Positions 5,396 through 7,236 of a stretch of DNA of 7,236 nucleotides are shown here, one piece after another. The stretch is from Methanobacterium sp. UBA8 (lineage in GTDB: Archaea; Methanobacteriota; Methanobacteria; Methanobacteriales; Methanobacteriaceae). Positions within the stretch are counted from its first letter, which is position 1; the number at the start of each line of letters is the position of its first letter. Made by a program: the position numbers and the translations under genes. Below the pieces are notes generated by a model that had not been told where the DNA came from, made no database searches, and saw only the letters and a list, made by a program, of their open reading frames with translations. The stretch spans positions 1 to 7,236 of the forward strand of contig DADN01000222.1 in NCBI GenBank assembly GCA_002509665.1, in the 5' to 3' direction.

Positions 5396-5698
5396 ATGAC
5401 AGAATGGGGTGACTATGGTATATCTGCCGTCAGGTATGATGGAGAAACCCACATCGATCAGGTGAGGGTTCATAAAAATAATAGGGATAAAGTGGATAAA
5501 TCTGAAATATGGCCTCGAAGGGACGTTATTGCAGCGTTAAGAATGAATTTTGAAATTATAACGCTTATTTACAATGATCAGGGTCAATGGGTTATAGGAT
5601 CTAAGGTTGTAATCGATGATATTGGTGGAACTGACTATATCAAGACAGTTAAAGACGGCACTACGCGGGACAATTTGGATAATCTCCCTAGGTTTTAG
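5396..5698 (+). CDS. DUF3892-type small soluble protein
   Basis: This is a 100-residue protein that I recognise as DUF3892-like. It has an N-terminal WGDYGISAVRYDGETHIDQVRVHKNN block (4-29), a central EIWPRRDVIAALRMNFEIITLI segment (37-58), and a C-terminal half with QWVIGSKVVIDDIGGTDYIKT (63-84) ending DNLDNLPRF. The pattern suggests a small beta-rich fold. There is no signal peptide, membrane segment or metal-binding cysteine cluster. The family is found scattered in bacteria and methanogens, and I know of no established function. AAGGATGATTG just before the ATG is a passable ribosome-binding site. The gene stands alone between two oppositely oriented membrane-protein genes and ends in a hairpin that spans its stop codon, so it appears to be a single-gene transcript. 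Confidence 0.85.
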   Translation: MTEWGDYGISAVRYDGETHIDQVRVHKNNRDKVDKSEIWPRRDVIAALRMNFEIITLIYNDQGQWVIGSKVVIDDIGGTDYIKTVKDGTTRDNLDNLPRF

Positions 5699-5705
5699 GG
5701 ATTTT
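5685..5705 (+). terminator. Hairpin spanning the stop codon of the DUF3892 gene
   Basis: TCCCTA (5685-5690) pairs with TAGGGA (5696-5701) across a 5-nt loop and is followed by TTTT (5702-5705). The TAG stop (5696-5698) lies within the 3' arm. This has the shape of a short intrinsic terminator right at the end of the gene. A 6-bp stem is modest, so the support is moderate. Confidence 0.4.
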
Positions 5706-5756
5706 AATCAAAAATGTGTTTTAAATTGAATATCAAATGTGTTTCTATCGATAAAT

Positions 5757-5800
5757 TTGCCGCAGATGTGGTCTCTGTGATGTTTTTTGATTGACTATGC
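5757..5800 (+). pseudogene. Possible decayed fragment of a zinc-ribbon gene
   Basis: Read from 5757, the plus strand gives LPQMWSL followed by a TGA stop (5778-5780). The intact zinc-ribbon protein encoded at 4224-4367 has LPQMWSLW at the same point of its sequence. At nucleotide level CAGATGTGGTCT is identical in both, and 17 of 18 bases match from 5763 to 5780 counting TGTG after one C/T difference. Farther on, TGATTG and TAT recur in order with small deletions, as if the WECHDCGY codons had decayed. The upstream cysteine knuckle is not recognisable. The location just beyond the DUF3892 gene suggests a lost second zinc-ribbon copy. A chance match cannot be excluded. Confidence 0.35.
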
Positions 5801-5801
5801 C

Positions 5802-5837
5802 CAGGAAAAAGATTAAGAACTATCCTGTTTAATCTTT
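5802..5837 (-). terminator. Hairpin with T-tract ending the 131-residue membrane-protein gene
   Basis: AAAGATTAA (5808-5816) and TTAATCTTT (5829-5837) form a 9-bp stem with a 12-nt loop. On the minus strand the stem is followed directly by a T-run (complement of A5806-A5810), the layout of an intrinsic terminator about 35 nt past the stop of the gene ending at 5872. It may also stop plus-strand readthrough from the DUF3892 gene. A second pair, CAGGA (5802-5806) with TCCTG (5823-5827), overlaps the first and is probably an alternative fold. Confidence 0.5.
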
Positions 5838-5871
5838 AATTTGGATATACCATTTTCTTTTTAATTTATAT

Positions 5872-6267
5872 TTATTTTATTCTTCTATTTTTAAGCTTTT
5901 CAGAAATATCTTTACTTGTTATTCCTTTAGATTGGGGAGTGGTTTTCAAAAACAATGCAAAAAAACCGCCTATAACTCCTATAATTATATTTGGAATTAC
6001 TGCTATGAATATTAGAACAACAGCTAGAATCAGGTTAAATAGCAATGTGTTCTTTATTTCTGGAGGAACTGGAGGTATTGTCCAAATAAAGATTATACTG
6101 TAAATAATTGCCAGAATAATGCTGATTAAAAGGCTGTATTTGATTGAACAATTGTAATTTTTGCATTTGAGGTGGGAAATCACAAAACTCAGCAATAAAG
6201 TCAGCAAAAAGAGCCACAGTATCCCTGTTCCTGTGGAAGTCATTGTAAATGTTACATTAGGGATCAT
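5872..6267 (-). CDS. Small integral membrane protein, unrecognised
   Basis: This is a 131-residue hydrophobic protein of unknown family. After a short polar N-terminus (MIPNVTFTMTSTGTG) there are membrane segments at about 14-32 and 44-64, then a proline-rich turn IPPVPPEI (64-71), and a long hydrophobic region at about 75-107 that could be one or two helices. It ends in a basic, hydrophilic tail (KGITSKDISEKLKNRRIK). A cysteine pair (C35, C40) lies just after the first segment in KCKNYNC. The ribosome-binding site GAGGTG (6277-6272) is well placed before the ATG, supporting both gene and start. It is flanked by its own terminator downstream and a long empty region upstream, so it seems to be transcribed alone. 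I do not recognise a function; the gene may be lineage-specific. Confidence 0.7.
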   Translation of the reverse strand: MIPNVTFTMTSTGTGILWLFLLTLLLSFVISHLKCKNYNCSIKYSLLISIILAIIYSIIFIWTIPPVPPEIKNTLLFNLILAVVLIFIAVIPNIIIGVIGGFFALFLKTTPQSKGITSKDISEKLKNRRIK

Positions 6268-6581
6268 TTAACACCTCATATTAAATCATTAGCTGGAGTT
6301 TTATTTTTAATAGCTGTTCTGATTAACTGTTGATATGGATTATCTAAACTTATTTTGCTATTTTTAAGCTTAAATAGTGTTTTAAATTTTCAATCCACCT
6401 TAATTTCATCTAATTGATTGTTATTTATTTGTGGTTTAAAAGTAGTACTTAATACTTTCTATAGTTATCTTATTTTTTAATAAAAAAACTTGAAAGTAAT
6501 ATATTAAAAATTAGATTCCATGAAACTGGAATTTTCTAAAAAAAATAGTTATTAAATCAAAAATTCAAAAAAAGATAGGTA
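6268..6581. other. Gene-free AT-rich region (314 nt) between a membrane-protein gene and coaBC
   Basis: No coding frame here is convincing. The right part holds termination signals for coaBC. The left part should hold the promoter of the minus-strand membrane-protein gene: a TATA-like TATTTAAG on the minus strand (6376-6369) would give a leader of about 80 nt, but the match is weak. An inverted repeat CTATTT...AAATAG (6358-6377) surrounds a palindromic TTAAGCTTAA core and overlaps that box. It could be a regulatory site or simply AT-rich symmetry. Nothing else is supported. Confidence 0.4.
6482..6573 (-). terminator. Termination region of coaBC (T-tracts and hairpin)
   Basis: Read on the minus strand downstream of the coaBC stop, there are T-tracts of seven (6573-6567) and eight (6545-6538). 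A hairpin of AGATTCCA (6513-6520) with TGGAATTT (6527-6534), eight pairs including one G-T, follows, and then another seven-T tract (6488-6482). Archaeal RNA polymerase terminates at U-tracts, so this series very probably ends the coaBC transcript. The hairpin itself may be incidental. Confidence 0.5.
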
Positions 6582-7236
6582 TTATAAGCTTTTGGTAACG
6601 ATCCTATCGACAATTCTCTTTGCAATCTCTCGTTTAGGGCTCAAAGATATCTCGATGATCTCATCATCCATCAAAACAACCTGATTATCATCAGATCCAA
6701 ATCCCGCTCCTTCAACTGCAACATCATTTGCAACCATGAGGTCTGCACTGGACTGTTCCATCCTCTGCTTTGCAGCATTGAGCAGTTCTTCATCAGAAAG
6801 GTTGTGAACAGCTTTAAACCCAACAAGGAAAATGTCAGGGTTGATTTCTTTAACCTCATTTAGTATTTTAGGGGTTCTCTCAAGTTCTATTGTTATATCT
6901 GTATCTGATGAGATTTTATCTGCTTCTGCATTCTTAACTTTAAAGTCGGAAACTGCAGCTGCAGAAACAAACACATCGTTTTTAGTGGCTAGTTTAGACA
7001 CTGCATAGTGCATTTCAGCCGATGATTCGACTTCAACAACGTTAAATACATTAGGTACATCTGCAGTCATCTGGCCTTTTATGAGTGTTACATTGGCACC
7101 TCTAATAAAGGCTTCTTTGGCGATTTCAATCCCCATTTTACCGGAACTTCTATTTGTAATGCCCCTGACTTCATCGATCTTTTCATAGGTAGAACCAGCA
7201 CTTACAAGTACTTTTTTACCTCGAAGTTCTCCTTTA
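6582..7236 (-). CDS. coaBC: CoaBC, C-terminal CoaB (phosphopantothenate-cysteine ligase) domain, partial
   Basis: The visible 217 residues are the CoaB half of the bifunctional phosphopantothenoylcysteine synthetase/decarboxylase. CoaB joins cysteine to 4'-phosphopantothenate using a nucleotide triphosphate (CTP in the well-studied enzymes), and the CoaC half then decarboxylates the product on the way to coenzyme A. The frame is open to the right edge, where it reads LRGKKVLVSAGSTYEKIDEV, the usual start of a CoaB domain. The internal ATG at 7136 is therefore not the start, and the flavin-binding CoaC half should lie beyond the window. Motifs are ITNRSSGKMG with the conserved Asn, the AAVSDFKV block followed by DKISSD, GFKAVHN, and DLMVANDV followed by GFGSDDNQVVLMD. 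The C-terminus is complete and followed by T-tracts. A stand-alone CoaB cannot be excluded because the N-terminal half is not visible. Confidence 0.92.
   Translation of the reverse strand, partial: KGELRGKKVLVSAGSTYEKIDEVRGITNRSSGKMGIEIAKEAFIRGANVTLIKGQMTADVPNVFNVVEVESSAEMHYAVSKLATKNDVFVSAAAVSDFKVKNAEADKISSDTDITIELERTPKILNEVKEINPDIFLVGFKAVHNLSDEELLNAAKQRMEQSSADLMVANDVAVEGAGFGSDDNQVVLMDDEIIEISLSPKREIAKRIVDRIVTKSL

Noticed and set aside
5712..5744. 10-base direct repeat AAATGTGTTT (5712-5721 and 5735-5744)
   Set aside because: It is a single short pair in AT-rich DNA with no target-site, array or iteron structure around it.
5770..5800. Possible box C/D guide RNA, because GTGATGT near 5776 resembles box C and the locus encodes C/D proteins
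   Set aside because: No CTGA box D, no second C'/D' pair and no suitable terminal stem are present at normal spacing.
6035..6217. Alternative minus-strand frame inside the 131-residue membrane-protein gene
   Set aside because: The membrane-protein frame has a good ribosome-binding site and coherent hydrophobic segments; the alternative has neither.
6671..6859. Alternative minus-strand frame inside coaBC
   Set aside because: It overlaps the strongly conserved CoaB domain and shows no family features.
1..7236. CRISPR array, insertion sequence, tRNA or rRNA gene
   Set aside because: No regularly spaced repeats, transposase motifs, terminal inverted repeats, or tRNA/rRNA signatures were seen on either strand.

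Overview
The window reads as AT-rich DNA from a euryarchaeon, most likely a methanogen of the order Methanobacteriales (Methanobacterium-like). The evidence is an archaeal Nop5 protein and an archaeal fibrillarin (FlpA), the two protein partners of the box C/D guide-RNA 2'-O-methylation particle, together with a CoaB-type enzyme of coenzyme A synthesis, archaeal TATA-like promoters and GGAGG/GGTG ribosome-binding sites. The family assignments are read from motifs; the organism is inferred.

Layout. Positions 1-180 hold a strong hairpin (6-30) and the nop5 promoter region. nop5 follows (181-1392, +). Two tandem paralogous CPBP-family intramembrane metalloproteases (1534-2376 and 2507-3364, +) then separate nop5 from flpA (3491-4156, +). 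A 47-residue zinc-ribbon gene (4224-4367, +) follows flpA. On the minus strand lies a tightly coupled pair: a Cro/C1-type repressor (5051-4857) and a four-helix membrane protein (4854-4405). Two palindromes overlap the predicted promoter of the repressor. A DUF3892-type protein (5396-5698, +) comes next and ends in a terminator-like hairpin. After it is a short stretch resembling a decayed copy of the zinc-ribbon gene. A 131-residue membrane protein (6267-5872, -) is followed on its own strand by a hairpin with a T-tract. The right edge holds the 3' part of the CoaB domain of coaBC (7236-6582, -), which runs out of the window.

How the genes fit together. Nop5 and FlpA act together: Nop5 bridges L7Ae-bound C/D guide RNA to FlpA, which transfers methyl groups to rRNA or tRNA. 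In many archaea these two genes are neighbours, and from memory nop5, flpA and the coaBC gene are consecutive in Methanothermobacter. If so, this window is a conserved housekeeping block into which accessory genes have been inserted at two points: the protease pair between nop5 and flpA, and the zinc-ribbon/repressor/membrane/DUF3892 set between flpA and coaBC. No known defence system, mobile element, CRISPR array, tRNA or rRNA gene is visible. The most notable features are the protease pair inside the C/D-RNP locus, the palindrome-flanked repressor/membrane cassette, and the possible zinc-ribbon relic.
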